Assembly (NCBI RefSeq): GCF_035046485.1
Contig: NC_085137.1
Coordinates: forward strand, 496,494,772 to 496,558,771
Direction of reading: 5' to 3'
DNA length: 64,000 nt
Source of the DNA: Aedes albopictus
Lineage: Eukaryota > Arthropoda > Insecta > Diptera > Culicidae
Shown here: in pieces, positions 35,401-42,640 of the stretch
How positions within the stretch are numbered: the stretch's first letter is position 1
How the letters are laid out: every line of letters starts with the position of its first letter
The notes under the pieces: model-generated
Told to the model about the DNA's origin: nothing
What the model saw: the letters and a program-made list of their open reading frames with translations, nothing else
Database searches by the model: none
Translations under genes and position numbers: made by a program

Positions 35401-38400
35401 TTCTTCTATTTTAGGTTGAAATGCAGCTACTGGATCATTCCAAGCTTTGGCTCACAATTGAAATATATAAAATGATCTAAATATGGAACAAAAAATGTGA
35501 TAGTTCGTGTGCTAATGACCATGGTACTTCGTCAAAAGGCACGATGTCCCCCAATAGTACCATTTGCTAGGGAACACAAAAATGAAATTCCTCCGAATAT
35601 TCTCGCTCTAGACCCTCCAAAGTTTGTATTGAGCGAATGCATTGGGAGTTGAGGGAAGTTTTTCTTCAAGGGTTTCGGTTATACGATCCGGATAGGGACC
35701 ACATTGTCATCAGTCGTAAAATCATCATTGTGAATGAGGAACGCAGCGAGTTCGGAGCACAGAAGGATCCGCTCGAGTGCATGGAGATAGAATTTCCGGA
35801 ATGGATCGATGAGGTACCAGTACGGGTCCCGGATCGCAATCTGAACGTGTTTTGCGCCCAGTTAGTCATTTGAGTGACAATTCATTCAAATGAGGGAGCT
35901 TTCATAAAATACGTCACGCAATAATTGCCCATTTTAATCCCCCTCCTCCTATGTCACACTTTTTGTATGGGACCTCTGATTTTTTGTACGGGTCGTCACA
36001 CTTTGCTGAACTCCTGTCACCTCACCATCCCCCCTCCCCTCAAAGCGTTACGTAATTTATGGACGTTCCCAAGGAATCGCTTCCCATTTGAAGAGAGCTC
36101 TAGTGGACTGAAAATCGTTTTAAACAGAACCAAATGCAAAAAAAGGCTGAAAAGATTAGACTAGAAGCGAAAATAACAGAAGAAAAGAACGCCTTCGAAA
36201 GCCCCTGAAATACCCCTGGAAACCCATGGGACCCAGTCAACTCCCTAGAATACCCCTGAAACGACCCGGAAATACTTTGAAACCCCGTGGATCGCTCCTG
36301 AAAAAGGTGAAGGGAAAAAAAATATCTGGCAGTCATGCTAACATCGTAGGTTATGCTAGTGTTCAACAATTGGATCTTAGCTGCATAATGATAGTGTGAT
36401 AAGAAAAATATTTTTTTCAAATGAAATTACCTGCAATGAAAATGTGATTTTAAACAATGTTAATCTATGAAATTCAATTCAGGGTCGTGAGTTCAAATCT
36501 CACCTGAGCTGTGGATTTTTTCCCAATTTAACCAATAATTTACCCATCTGTACATATGTACGTTGAATTATTTGAATTTCATAATTTGACCACACGGATT
36601 GGTATTACCGAAAATACATCCTTCCAGTTATCGTAACTATGGTGTGACTTTGATATTTGTGGTCGATTTGCCAGCAAAGCTTATTTCGTAACAGCAATTT
36701 CTTAAAATTAATCTTAAGAATTGTGCAGTTTTCGTGTCATTGACGGTACAAAATTTTCAATCGACATTTTTGACGTAAAATATGTATAATTTTGTAACTT
36801 TATTAAAGCAATATCATGACACACATGTATACGCATCTAGATCATACGTTTACGTTGATGGAAAACTACTTAAGTTTAATTTATAATAACATTTTCAAAA
36901 ACTGTTCAACATTTGGGTGGTGTTCAACAATTGGCGAATTACCCTATTCCTTTGGTGCCTGCCTATGCCTAGTATCAAGCACGCAAGACTAGTGTTGTTC
37001 CTTGGACGCTGACAAGGAGATTGGCGCTGCTTCTGACCAAACGATGGATAACTGGGCGAGGGCGCCGTTATGGTAACGCATGAGAGTAGGAGTGCGCGTA
37101 TGCAAAGACGCAAAGAAGAATATCAACAACAGCAAATCCATGCAAATCCTTTGGACGCGCACTCAAACTCTCAGCGCCATTACCGGTGGTAGAGGGACGG
37201 CGGTTCTGGGTCCAGCTGACGATTGCTTTGCCCCAGACTTAAATGAAGTAGCAAATAGACAATCAAGGAGGAGTATTGGTATTGAAGATCCACAATGATT
37301 TAGTAGTTTAATAAAATGTCATTCCACTCTTTTCACTCCAGCAGTCAAGACGTGTTTCAATTTCATTCCGATATGAATGATAGTTTTGGAGGTTCTTTCA
37401 GGATTCGGTATTCCTTTTGAAATTTCTCCTGAGTTTGCCTCAATGATATCTTCAGGGATTTCATCAGAGGAAATTCTTGAATGGATGTCTTCCGTATTTT
37501 TCAGCAAATTTCCATGGTAATCCTTTCGGGATTCTTTCCAGGATTCCTTTATGGATCCTTACAGGGGCTTCTTTAAATTTTTATCCTGAGATTCCTCCAA
37601 GATTCTGTCAAGTATCCCTCCTGGAACTGGGAAAGGGTTATGGTTCATGCAAATTGGAATAAAACCCAAGGTGCACGACAATCTAAAAAGTTCATTACTC
37701 CAAATGTATCAATTACAAACAAGCTTCTTTCACTGTCCAAAAAAGACCTGTGCACATATACAGGACTAATAACAGGACACTGTCTTAGAAAATAATGAGA
37801 AAAGTTGAAGATGATACTTGTCGATTTTGCGATGAGGAATCTGAAACCTCTGCACATTTATTGTGTGACTGTGTTACTACAAGAGTAAGATATTTTGATA
37901 AGGGATTCCTACAGCCCTCTGAAATATGGTACTTACAGTCTTGTAAAGTAATTAATTTTATACGACACATTCTTCCCTGCGGGGAAACATCCGACGATCA
38001 TGCGCTGAGGGCAGGGGCGTACAATTTCGTTTCAATGATACACTTTCATGCAACATTTGAATGAGTCACTTCAAGTGTTTCATACATTTTTCTAATGACT
38101 CGGTCGTTAAAAAAAACTTTTCCACTCATCGTAGCACTCGGTAGTCTCCCACCCGGTCGCATTGCTTGTGCTTCACCCGTCAGAGCATTAGTGTCTCACT
38201 GGTGCGCGCTAGTCTCTCAATGGTCACGGGCGCCGGTTAATTGGATTTAAGTGGTCGAATTTGTTATCCTCTTTCATAAAACATAATTATCATTCTATTG
38301 GCGTGCTCCACTATTGAAAAATGTGGTTTAAATAGTGTTTTTAGCATGTTGAAGTATTTCAATGACTCATAAATGAAACGAAAATCCAAGTGTATCATCC

Positions 38401-41400
38401 CATGTTTCATACACACTTGCTGTGAAGCATCACAGCAGTCCGTTCGCATGGGAAACGATTTGCTACAGTCGTCGTACGTCATGTTTTCCTTTCGAAATTG
38501 CACGACCCTGGCTGAGGGTCTCTGCTCATAGTGACCTATCGCCTTGATGGTTATATAGATTAAAGCGGGTGGTGTATCATAAAAGATCAGAAAATTGGTC
38601 GCAGTGATAAGTTACCCTACAGAAAAAAATCCCTCCTGGAATTCTTTCTGGATTCACGGATTCACTGGATTCTGGATCACGGATTATTCCCGAGATTGGA
38701 GCAGATTCCTCCAGGATTGTTTCTGGATTTCCAGGATTCCTTTAGATATTTCACGGTTTTCTTCCAGGATGTCTTCATTGATTTTTCCCAGACTTTCTTA
38801 GTGATTCCTCCAGAGATTCATTCAAGGATTGTTTGACGGATTCTTCCCGGTCCTTTAGGGATTTCTCTCGGTCTCGGGATTCCTTCTGAGATTATTTCAT
38901 TGATTTCTCCCGAGATTCATTTAGTGTTTCCATTGGGGATTCTTCCTGGTTCTTTTCAGATATTCCTTCCGAAATTGCTCCCGTGATTCCTGGATTGATT
39001 CCTACTGGGTTTTGTTTAAGAACACATTCCGGTATTTCTTCGGGATTCCTCCTTTAATTTTTTAGATGATTACTTCGAGGATCCTTTCATAGGGATATCT
39101 CTAGGCGTTTCTGTAGAGACTTTTCCCGCAATTCTTTAAGAGATTCCTTCAAGGATTTCTCCCGGGATTCCTATACTAATTCCTGTATTTCTCCATATTT
39201 CATTTATACCTTCAAGGATTTCTCCTGGATTCTTCCAGAGATTCCTCCAGAAAATTCAAAGGGGAATAATTCAGAGATTACTCCAGCATTTATTCCTTGG
39301 TTTTCTCCCGGGATTCCTTCAGGCATTTCTTTCAAGCTTCCATTACGAATTCATCCCAGCATTCCTTTATTGATTCTTCTCGGGTTTCCATCAGGAAGTC
39401 TCACAGGGATTTTTTCATAGATTTCCTCCGGAATTTATCTGCGGATTTCTTCTGAGATCCCTTCATTGATATCTCCCGGGATTAATTTCGATAACCTTTC
39501 AGGAGATGTATTTGGGGATTCCTTCGAGAATTTCATTTGAATTCTTTCAGTATTTTTATAGCGATTCCTTCATTTCCTTTAAAGATTTTTCACGAGATTC
39601 TTTTAGGAAATCTTTAAGAGATTATTTGTCCAGGAATACTTTAGGGATTCCTTCCTACACTTCTTCTGGGGTTCCTTCAGGGCAGAGACTTTTCTTGAGA
39701 TTCTTTCATGGATTACCTCGATATTATTTCAGGAATTTCTGACGGGATTACACCTATATTCTTACAAGAATATTTTCTTATATTCCTCTAAGGATTTATC
39801 CTGAGACTAAATTCCTCCAGATAATTTTCTCGGGTTTCTGCGAGGATTACTCCATATGATGAGTAAGGGTATTTTTCGATAGTGCAATATGCTATAATAC
39901 ATTTGAGCGCTAGAAGTCGCCTGTGAATGTTCATTAACATTAGGAAAATATTTTCAAGTTGAAATAGAACATGCAAGACAGAAATAAAACTGATAATAGA
40001 ACTGATAAAAGAAAGTGAAAATCCGTTAGAATTTCACCAAAGATTTCCGAAATTAAAAATACTCAAGTAATCTTTCCCTTTTATTCGGTGTCAATTTCAT
40101 CATTCATTTGCGTGTCAATGTTTGCTCCTCCATGATTGATCCGGACTGTTATAATTTGTACTTTGATCAATAACGGCGCCAGCCAAGTCCTAAGAGTCAG
40201 TTGAGAAGGAAAAGCAATCTTAGGGGCGATTTCTTCACCTCGGCTTAACCGGTAAGCCAGGCTTACCCATACAGTTAAACCTGGCTTACCGGTTAAGCCG
40301 AGGTGAAGAAATCGGCCCTTAGAGTGTAGAGAACGAAAGCACTCTGCATATCCTCAATTAACGGGGTGTAAGAACATATTTCTTCTTCTTCGTAAAATGC
40401 GTTTTACTATTTAGTTTGAACAACCTGATCCATGTTACAAGAAATTATTGTATCATAAATACGCCCTACATATCTTATGATTTTCCACTACTCATAAAAC
40501 AATGATTCATCATAGGTTCACCCCTTTTGATGAAATCCTAGCTACGCCTACAAATCACGCGCTCGCTACTTAGTTCTTAATTTTTCGCAATGTGCTACCC
40601 ACTTGAGAGCAGAGCAGAGAGGTACCTATTTATAGTAGTATGTAAGCAGCAGTAGGGGGACATATCTCGCCTGTCCAGTGATATGTATTGTATGATAATA
40701 ACACCATCTCAAGTGTAGATACAAGGGAAAAGAGGTGTGCCTAGGATCAATCTGCCCTGCAAGGTTCTGTTTGCACAAGTGATCACAGGTGCAGAAATGA
40801 GCGAAAAACATCTTAGTTTCCTTAGCTATGTATAGAATACTATAAGATCATTCTAACCAGCATCCATCGTTGCTTTCATGTAGAACTGAGTCAACCTCTT
40901 CCTATAACAGCCCCATCAAAGACCACAAACAATCGAACATTTTACCCAGTTTTTTTTTTATGTGGGGATCCCTCTACTTACCGCAAGGCTGACATATGTC
41001 ATTTGTTGTGCAATGCGATTAATAAACTTTTTGACCGAGAGCCGACGAAATAGCTTCTTCTCCGACCCACCCCGATTGGCTTCGGGGCAGTTGCCTTGCA
41101 CTTTGATTGCATCGCTGCCACCACCACCAACTCTCCCCACTCCTCCTCCGCTGTTGATGGAATTTTGTTCCGAGGTCACGACGCCTGCATTCGTCATCGA
41201 CGTCGACAGCGCTGTTGGCGTTCCTCCAGATGCGGACTTTTCCGCGGCTCCGGATTTCTTGCCAGTTTGTCGCGAAACCGAATGGAACGGATTGCGCGAC
41301 ATCGAGAAGGCCCGCTTCAATTTAGACCCCTTTCCCTGCTGCTGCTGCTGTTGTTGTTGTTGCTGTTGGCCACTGCAGATGGTGGTGCTAGCGGCGGTGG

Positions 41401-41467
41401 CGGAGGAACTGCTGGTAGTTTTCTCACTTTTGCCACCGCTGCTGCTGTTGTTTTTCGTATTCTCCAT
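11422..41467 (-). CDS. Ubiquitin-specific protease, USP31/USP43 type, six coding exons
   Basis: Coding exons (minus strand): 41467-40982, 25261-25073, 24991-24857, 24788-24654, 18548-16191, 11472-11422. Every exon begins after AG and ends before GT, and every junction is phase 0, giving about 1,117 codons. The protein is a cysteine peptidase that removes ubiquitin from proteins. The Cys box [12 protein letters not shown] is in exon 2, the Gln/Asp box ([15 protein letters not shown]) in exon 4, and the His box ([10 protein letters not shown]...WYKFDDQRV) in exon 5. A basic, Ser-rich N-terminus precedes the catalytic domain, and an acidic Ser/Thr/Pro-rich tail follows it. Family placement rests on the [11 protein letters not shown] box and basic N-terminus as in vertebrate USP31/USP43. 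Intron 1 is 15.7 kb, intron 4 is 6.1 kb and intron 5 is 4.7 kb, all filled with repeats. Additional small exons inside the introns cannot be excluded. Confidence 0.85.
11473..12219. other. Intron 5 sequence, no feature recognised
   Basis: Unique AT-rich intron DNA. There is a short patch of the GGAATTC-type repeat at about 12035-12075 (TGGAAGAAATCCTGAAGGAT). Confidence 0.5.
12220..12574. mobile_element. Foldback element, family A, copy 1
   Basis: Two arms of about 170 bp in inverted orientation (left begins GGAAGCAATCAGTGAAGTAC, right ends in its complement) around a 20-30-bp loop, flanked by TA at 12218-12219 and 12575-12576. The same sequence recurs at 43291-43646, 45033-46530 and 47580-47730. 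Confidence 0.9.
13048..13160. mobile_element. TTAA-flanked MITE, piggyBac-like ends
   Basis: TTAA at 13044-13047 and 13161-13164 flanks a 113-bp element with ends CCCTTTGAAGATGG and its near complement CGTCTCCAAAGGG. TTAA target choice with CCC-starting ends is characteristic of piggyBac derivatives. Confidence 0.8.
13351..13449. mobile_element. Short MITE with perfect 16-bp ends
   Basis: Ends CATTGGCGTAGCTAGC and GCTAGCTACGCCAATG are exact complements. The flanking CCTGAAAC on both sides would be an 8-bp duplication, but because the surrounding array is itself made of CCTGAAAC the duplication cannot be proven. Confidence 0.75.
13999..14409. mobile_element. TA-flanked MITE, CGCCTGGTTTA ends
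   Basis: The left end CGCCTGGTTTAGACG and right end, complement of ATGCCTGGTTTACAC, lie inside TA dinucleotides (13997-13998, 14410-14411). The interior repeats ACTTGAATTCAACTC-type words in both orientations. The element is 411 bp and non-coding. Confidence 0.75.
14450..15905 (+). repeat. Degenerate 12-bp minisatellite array 2 (intron 5)
   Basis: About 1.45 kb of the GGAATTCC/GGAGGAATT type. The first 190 bp (to about 14645) read mainly in the opposite sense (GGATTCCTCCAG), then the orientation switches. Reading frames here on either strand are repeat artefacts. Confidence 0.87.
15906..16190. other. Intron 5 end, no repeat recognised
   Basis: Unique intron sequence between array 2 and the donor of exon 5. 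Nothing else seen. Confidence 0.5.
16191..18548 (-). CDS. Protease exon 5: ubiquitin-binding fingers, His box and tail
   Basis: 786 codons from the acceptor TTCCAG|AAC at 18548 to the donor TGG|GTGAGT at 16191. The first Cys pair of the zinc ribbon is [11 protein letters not shown] (near 18430) and the second [10 protein letters not shown] (near 17570). IMVIHFKRF (near 17490) is followed by the His box [10 protein letters not shown] with WYKFDDQRV (near 17130-17190) and the closing [10 protein letters not shown]. After the domain comes a 270-residue tail rich in Ser, Thr, Pro and Glu, ending with a run of eight Asp residues just before the donor. A stretch of about 200 residues separates the two Cys pairs, longer than in minimal USPs. 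Confidence 0.93.
18600..23775 (+). repeat. Minisatellite array 3 with higher-order units (intron 4)
   Basis: About 5.2 kb of AACTCCTGGAGGAATTCCCG-type sequence, with an apparent 24-bp double unit in places. Two larger duplications are superimposed. One is about 620 bp, with copies near 18820-19440 and 19445-20240. The other has four units of roughly 390-430 bp, anchored by the word GCCGATGTATTTT at 20826, 21511, 21906 and 22336. A SINE sits in the first of these. Confidence 0.9.
20878..21159 (+). mobile_element. tRNA-derived SINE (Feilai-like)
   Basis: A pol III internal promoter is visible: A box TAGCCGAGGCGG near 20885 and B box GGTTCGATTCC near 20938. The element ends in an AAGAAGAGGAGG-type tail. 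A perfect 13-bp target duplication GGGATAACTCCCG flanks it (20865-20877 and 21160-21172). Interior and tail resemble the Feilai SINE family of Aedes. Confidence 0.92.
23776..24313. other. Intron 4, unique GC-richer sequence
   Basis: Unique intron DNA with several CGTCGTCG runs (near 24000 and 24225). No coding exon with acceptable splice sites was seen. Confidence 0.45.
24314..24480. mobile_element. Old hAT-type MITE, CAGTGGTT ends
   Basis: The left end CAGTGGTTTTCAAC and right end GTTGGTAACCACTG are near complements. The flanking 8-mers ACTTAGAG and ACTTCAAT match in 5 of 8 positions. It is a degraded copy of a hAT derivative of 167 bp. Confidence 0.6.
24654..24788 (-). CDS. Protease exon 4: QEF box
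   Basis: 45 codons, acceptor TTGTAG|GCC, donor AAG|GTATGT. It contains [20 protein letters not shown], the Gln/Asp box that shapes the USP active-site cleft. Confidence 0.93.
24857..24991 (-). CDS. Protease exon 3: USP domain linker helix region
   Basis: 45 codons, acceptor TTTACAG|GCG, donor AAG|GTGAGT. It contains [18 protein letters not shown], the conserved segment between the Cys box and the QEF box in USPs. Confidence 0.92.
25073..25261 (-). CDS. Protease exon 2: catalytic Cys box
   Basis: 63 codons between the acceptor AAAACAG|GGC and the donor AAG|GTGCGA. It contains a Pro-rich linker, then [20 protein letters not shown], where the Cys after GNT is the nucleophile. The downstream [12 protein letters not shown] continues the USP fold. 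Confidence 0.93.
25262..26189. other. Start of intron 1, no gene recognised
   Basis: Unique sequence including a CCTAGCCTAGCCTAGCC run near 25735. No exon, RNA gene or transposon end was recognised. Confidence 0.45.
26349..27126. mobile_element. Inverted-repeat element inside the non-LTR remnant
   Basis: The ends ACTGCAAAAACTGCAAATAT (26349) and the complement of ACTGCAAAAACTGCAAACAT (ending 27126) form a TIR of about 30 bp. The host ORF2 sequence resumes on each side, which fixes the borders to within a few bases. The interior has further TGTGTGATTACACATA palindromes and no coding frame. No target duplication could be read. Confidence 0.7.
27417..27531. mobile_element. TTAA-flanked MITE (piggyBac-like) in the non-LTR remnant
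   Basis: TTAA at 27413-27416 and 27532-27535. The ends are CCTTCAGCGCGCGCG and CGCGCGTCCTGGAAGG, near complements. The element is 115 bp and GC-rich at the ends. Confidence 0.82.
27721..27887 (-). repeat. Minisatellite array 4, left remnant
   Basis: GGGATTCCCTTAGGGATTTT-type units in the opposite orientation to arrays 1-3. The array is continued at 37379-37632 after the copia insertion. Confidence 0.75.
27893..28011 (+). repeat. Copia 5' LTR
   Basis: 119 bp, from TATTGGGATCG to CATTCCGATA. It shares AATGATTTAGTAGTTTAATA-type sequence and GTCATTNCACTCTTTTCACTC with the copy at 37274-37373. Confidence 0.8.
28114..28590 (+). pseudogene. Copia Gag and protease start, frameshifted
   Basis: The start codon ATGGCTAACACC at 28114 opens a Gag that soon shifts frame ([20 protein letters not shown] near 28185-28240). 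A large part of Gag is missing. The CCHC knuckle [14 protein letters not shown] is intact at 28421-28462, and the protease-type motif [12 protein letters not shown] lies near 28549-28584, just after an in-frame stop. It is non-functional. Confidence 0.75.
30601..30637 (-). promoter_or_regulatory. TATA plus initiator core promoter on the minus strand
   Basis: On the minus strand, CTATAAAAG (30629-30637) is followed by the initiator TCAGTT, whose A is at 30604, 32 bases after the first T of the TATA box. Sequence downstream (30270-30600) is GC-richer than its surroundings and has a possible splice donor (CAGTCGGTAAGC). It lies in intron 1 of the protease gene on the same strand, so it could be an alternative promoter, a separate short gene, or an LTR-type promoter. 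Confidence 0.45.
30819..31029. mobile_element. TA-flanked MITE with GGGACCATTTGGGC ends
   Basis: Long near-perfect ends (CTGGGACCATTTGGGCAGGA and complement) are flanked by TA at 30817-30818 and 31030-31031. The core inverted repeat AACTCAGTCAATT...GACTGAGTT is shared with the MITE at 6296-6520, whose ends are different. Confidence 0.85.
31030..32108. other. Unassigned sequence within the copia insertion block
   Basis: AT-rich to about 31560, then GC-richer to 31930. No conserved domain was recognised in its short open frames. Confidence 0.4.
32109..32280. mobile_element. Foldback element, CACAGC ends, copy 1
   Basis: A near-perfect inverted repeat with arms of about 75 bp around a loop of some 6 bases near 32191. 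The outer ends CACAGCACACGAGTAAC and GTTACTCGTTACGCTGTG resemble those of the 663-bp element at 43974-44636. Confidence 0.82.
32480..33044 (+). pseudogene. Copia pre-integrase and integrase N-terminus
   Basis: The frame at about 32580-32972 contains [18 protein letters not shown] and the HHCC zinc-binding region ([31 protein letters not shown]), followed in another frame by the start of the catalytic core, FIDDAMRKL near 33010-33040. Frameshifts are present. The sequence is cut at 33046 by another element and resumes at 34641. Confidence 0.8.
33047..34461. mobile_element. TA-flanked element in copia, GGGTTTGGGTACTAG ends
   Basis: The left end GGGTTTGGGTACTAGTAGTG and right end, complement of GGGGTTGTGTGCTAGTAGTG, are within TA (33045-33046, 34462-34463). 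Internal GGTCCACTATAG motifs recur on both sides. It carries the hAT element 33392-34239. Confidence 0.78.
33392..34239. mobile_element. hAT-type element with AGGAGGACA subterminal repeats
   Basis: Ends TAGGGTGACCACATGG and CCATATGGTCACCTTA with a perfect 8-bp target duplication CCTATAGT (33384-33391, 34240-34247). AGGAGGACA recurs three times in about 60 bp next to each end, in the same orientation at both. Repeats of this kind serve as transposase binding sites in hAT elements. There is no transposase in the 848 bp. Confidence 0.92.
34473..34640. mobile_element. Short foldback MITE, CCCAAGTAACAC ends
   Basis: Arms of about 62 bp (left begins CCCAAGTAACACACATGTTA; right ends in the complement of CCCCAAGCAACACACATGTT) around a 40-bp centre. 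It sits directly beside the 33047-34461 element, in the copia integrase gene. Confidence 0.82.
34641..35875 (+). pseudogene. Copia integrase core and C-terminal pieces
   Basis: 34641-35080 continues the integrase core ([29 protein letters not shown] with the second catalytic Asp, then a frameshifted segment with the third acidic residue region). 35613-35873 is the later part ([15 protein letters not shown]). Between them (35110-35600) is about 500 bp of foreign or unrecognisable sequence. Stops and frameshifts are numerous. Confidence 0.75.
35894..36070. mobile_element. MITE with GGGNNCNTTCATAAATTACG ends
   Basis: The left end GGGAGCTTTCATAAAATACG and right end, complement of GGGAACGTCCATAAATTACG, give a 177-bp element with C-rich interior tracts. 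No target duplication was readable. Confidence 0.75.
36071..37273. other. Copia-internal remainder, not recognised
   Basis: A short CCCCTGAAA-type repeat patch at 36195-36305, then a tRNA-like B-box word (GAGTTCAAATCTC near 36489) with no matching 5' half. It ends in a polypurine tract before the 3' LTR. RT and RNase H coding was looked for and not found. Confidence 0.4.
37274..37373 (+). repeat. Copia 3' LTR
   Basis: 100 bp, TATTGGTATTG to CATTCCGATA, preceded by AAGGAGGAG. It is 19 bp shorter than the 5' copy because of deletions near its start. Confidence 0.8.
37379..37632 (-). repeat. Minisatellite array 4, middle remnant
   Basis: TTTCAGGATTCGG/TTCCAGGATTCC-type units continuing the array interrupted by copia. 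Same orientation as 27721-27887 and 38630-39850. Confidence 0.75.
37633..38620 (+). pseudogene. Non-LTR retrotransposon ORF2 C-terminal fragment
   Basis: Reads [20 protein letters not shown] in the 5' part, then after two stops [18 protein letters not shown] (Cys/His cluster) and [17 protein letters not shown]. The frame is interrupted at 38012 by a MITE and resumes at 38519, ending near 38545. A short 3' UTR and an A-rich tail (CTACAGAAAAAAA) close it. Upstream sequence is absent (5' truncation). It inserted into the GGATTCC array. Confidence 0.75.
38012..38510. mobile_element. hAT-type MITE in the non-LTR fragment
   Basis: Ends CAGGGGCGTACAATTTCG and the complement of CAGGGTCGTGCAATTTCG, with a perfect 8-bp target duplication GCTGAGGG at 38004-38011 and 38511-38518. 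499 bp, non-coding. Confidence 0.92.
38630..39850 (-). repeat. Minisatellite array 4, right part
   Basis: About 1.2 kb of GGGATTCCTTCAGGGATTTC-type sequence, i.e. the array-1 unit on the opposite strand. It is highly degenerate, with unit lengths from 10 to 30 bp. Confidence 0.85.
39851..40981. other. Distal intron 1, mostly unique
   Basis: AT-rich unique sequence up to the donor of exon 1, apart from the small MITE at 40223-40318. No exon recognised. Confidence 0.45.
40223..40318. mobile_element. 96-bp hairpin MITE with TTA duplication
   Basis: Arms of about 43 bp (left begins GGGGCGATTTCTTCACCTCG) fold back almost perfectly. TTA at 40220-40222 and 40319-40321 is a 3-bp target duplication. 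Confidence 0.82.
40982..41467 (-). CDS. Protease exon 1: basic Ser-rich N-terminus
   Basis: 162 codons from ATG (context GTGAAAATGG) to the donor GCG|GTAAGT. It holds Ser/Thr-rich low-complexity sequence, an 11-residue poly-Gln run, and a basic region ([31 protein letters not shown]) like the N-terminus of USP31/43. I assign it to the protease gene because strand and phase 0 match exon 2 and no other acceptor partner is visible. The link across the 15.7-kb intron is inferred. A transcript would settle it. Confidence 0.75.
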
Positions 41468-41893
41468 TTTCACTAATGACGCTGTTTCCGACGAAGCGCA
41501 CTATGCTTTTTTACACCACCAATTATCGCGCGCCCCTGCCCAGGGACGGCAGACGGCGGACACGTAATTTTGCACACCCAAAACAAGAGAACGAAAAAAA
41601 AGAAACACGACGACGACGATGACCACTTTTGACGGACGACGCTCATCGACGACCTTCTTCCACGACGACGACGGCGACCATTCGCCACTTCCGATTCTTC
41701 GCACTCACGAAATTTTGCACAACACTTTAAGGCGCGTCGAGTCGAACGCGGGGCAGCTCCTCAAAAACCAGAAAAAAAAACTTTCGAAAGTAATTACGGC
41801 AACCCCGACGACATTATAATGGATAGCAGCAGCGGAGTTGAATGCATAAACGCGAACGAACGAACACTCTCGATCCGACTCGACACCGACACT
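41468..41893 (-). promoter_or_regulatory. Probable 5' UTR and initiator of the protease gene
   Basis: On the minus strand an initiator-like TCAGTG (A at 41893) is followed at about +28 by TGTTC, close to a DPE. From there to the ATG at 41467 is 426 bases of GC-rich sequence with GTC/GTCGTC runs. No TATA box was seen. Assigned by position and motif only. Confidence 0.4.
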
Positions 41894-42640
41894 GACACTG
41901 CTACTCTGCTGCTGCTGACTAGCTGATGCAAAAATGGGACGAGCTGAGGAGGATTTACTTAAAACACTAGCCACTACTGCTACACTGTGTGTGAGTACAA
42001 TCAAAGGAGGAAACTACTGCTGCACACCACAGAAAAAAGACCTTAGTACTTCACGCCCGCTCCGTGACGCGACCTGTGTTTTGAATGGAAGTGGGGGGCG
42101 GTTTCTCTCCACCCAAGCTCCACAACTACACGTACCTACGCACACACTCGCGAGACGTGATTCAAGGCGAAAATGGCGTGACAGCAGCAACAAAAGGCGA
42201 GTGACGTTACCGTTGGTAGGGTTGCTTCCATTGAGTTCTCCAAATTTTATCTCACGAAACCTAATGCAAGCCTATCCATATACGTGAGAACAAAAGATGT
42301 TTACAAAGTTCTTACAGATAGATTACCACGGGAAATCTGAACACAAACCACTACCACACAGGAATTTGGATTGGTCAATGTGATGTTGAGAACTGCTCGA
42401 AATTAACGGGGTACTAGACTACACTGACCTGCAAACATTAAATTTTGTGTCATGTGGAACGGCAACACCCCATCACCATTTTTGTATGGTGAGATGATCA
42501 CCCGCATAACAAAATACTGTTTGTGTTAATCTCCACACAGTATTTCTCCTTTACCACTTACTGTTACTGTACCACGAACAGGTGTTTCTCTGTTGAAAAT
42601 ATGAAACTCGAAGCATCCGACCATAAAGGTCTTTGTAAAC
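41894..42640. other. Upstream region of the protease gene
   Basis: CAG/CTG-rich sequence near 41900-42030, then AT-rich unique sequence. No other gene recognised. Confidence 0.4.

Larger units (their letters stand above)
27893..37373 (+). mobile_element. Degenerate Ty1/copia element with nested insertions
   Basis: Both LTRs are recognisable (27893-28011 and 37274-37373), as are a primer-binding site matching an internal initiator-Met tRNA type (GGTTATGAGCCCAG at 28012), gag, a zinc knuckle, protease and integrase pieces, and a polypurine tract (AAGGAGGAG at 37265-37273). 5-bp flanks TGAAC (27888-27892) and TGAAT (37374-37378) match at 4 of 5 positions. The RT and RNase H domains are not found, and large foreign pieces lie inside. 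It sits in a minisatellite array in intron 1 of the protease gene, in antisense to that gene. Confidence 0.82.

Noticed and set aside
36481..36520. tRNA gene suggested by GTGAGTTCAAATCTCACC
   Set aside because: Only a B-box and T-arm-like part is present; no acceptor stem or 5' half could be folded.
41340..41375. CAG/CTG trinucleotide expansion as a separate locus
   Set aside because: It encodes the poly-Gln run in exon 1 of the protease gene, and the length is ordinary.
40962..41567. 201-codon plus-strand frame over protease exon 1
   Set aside because: It is the antisense shadow of exon 1; Cys- and Leu-rich stretches are the complement of CAG and Ser codons.
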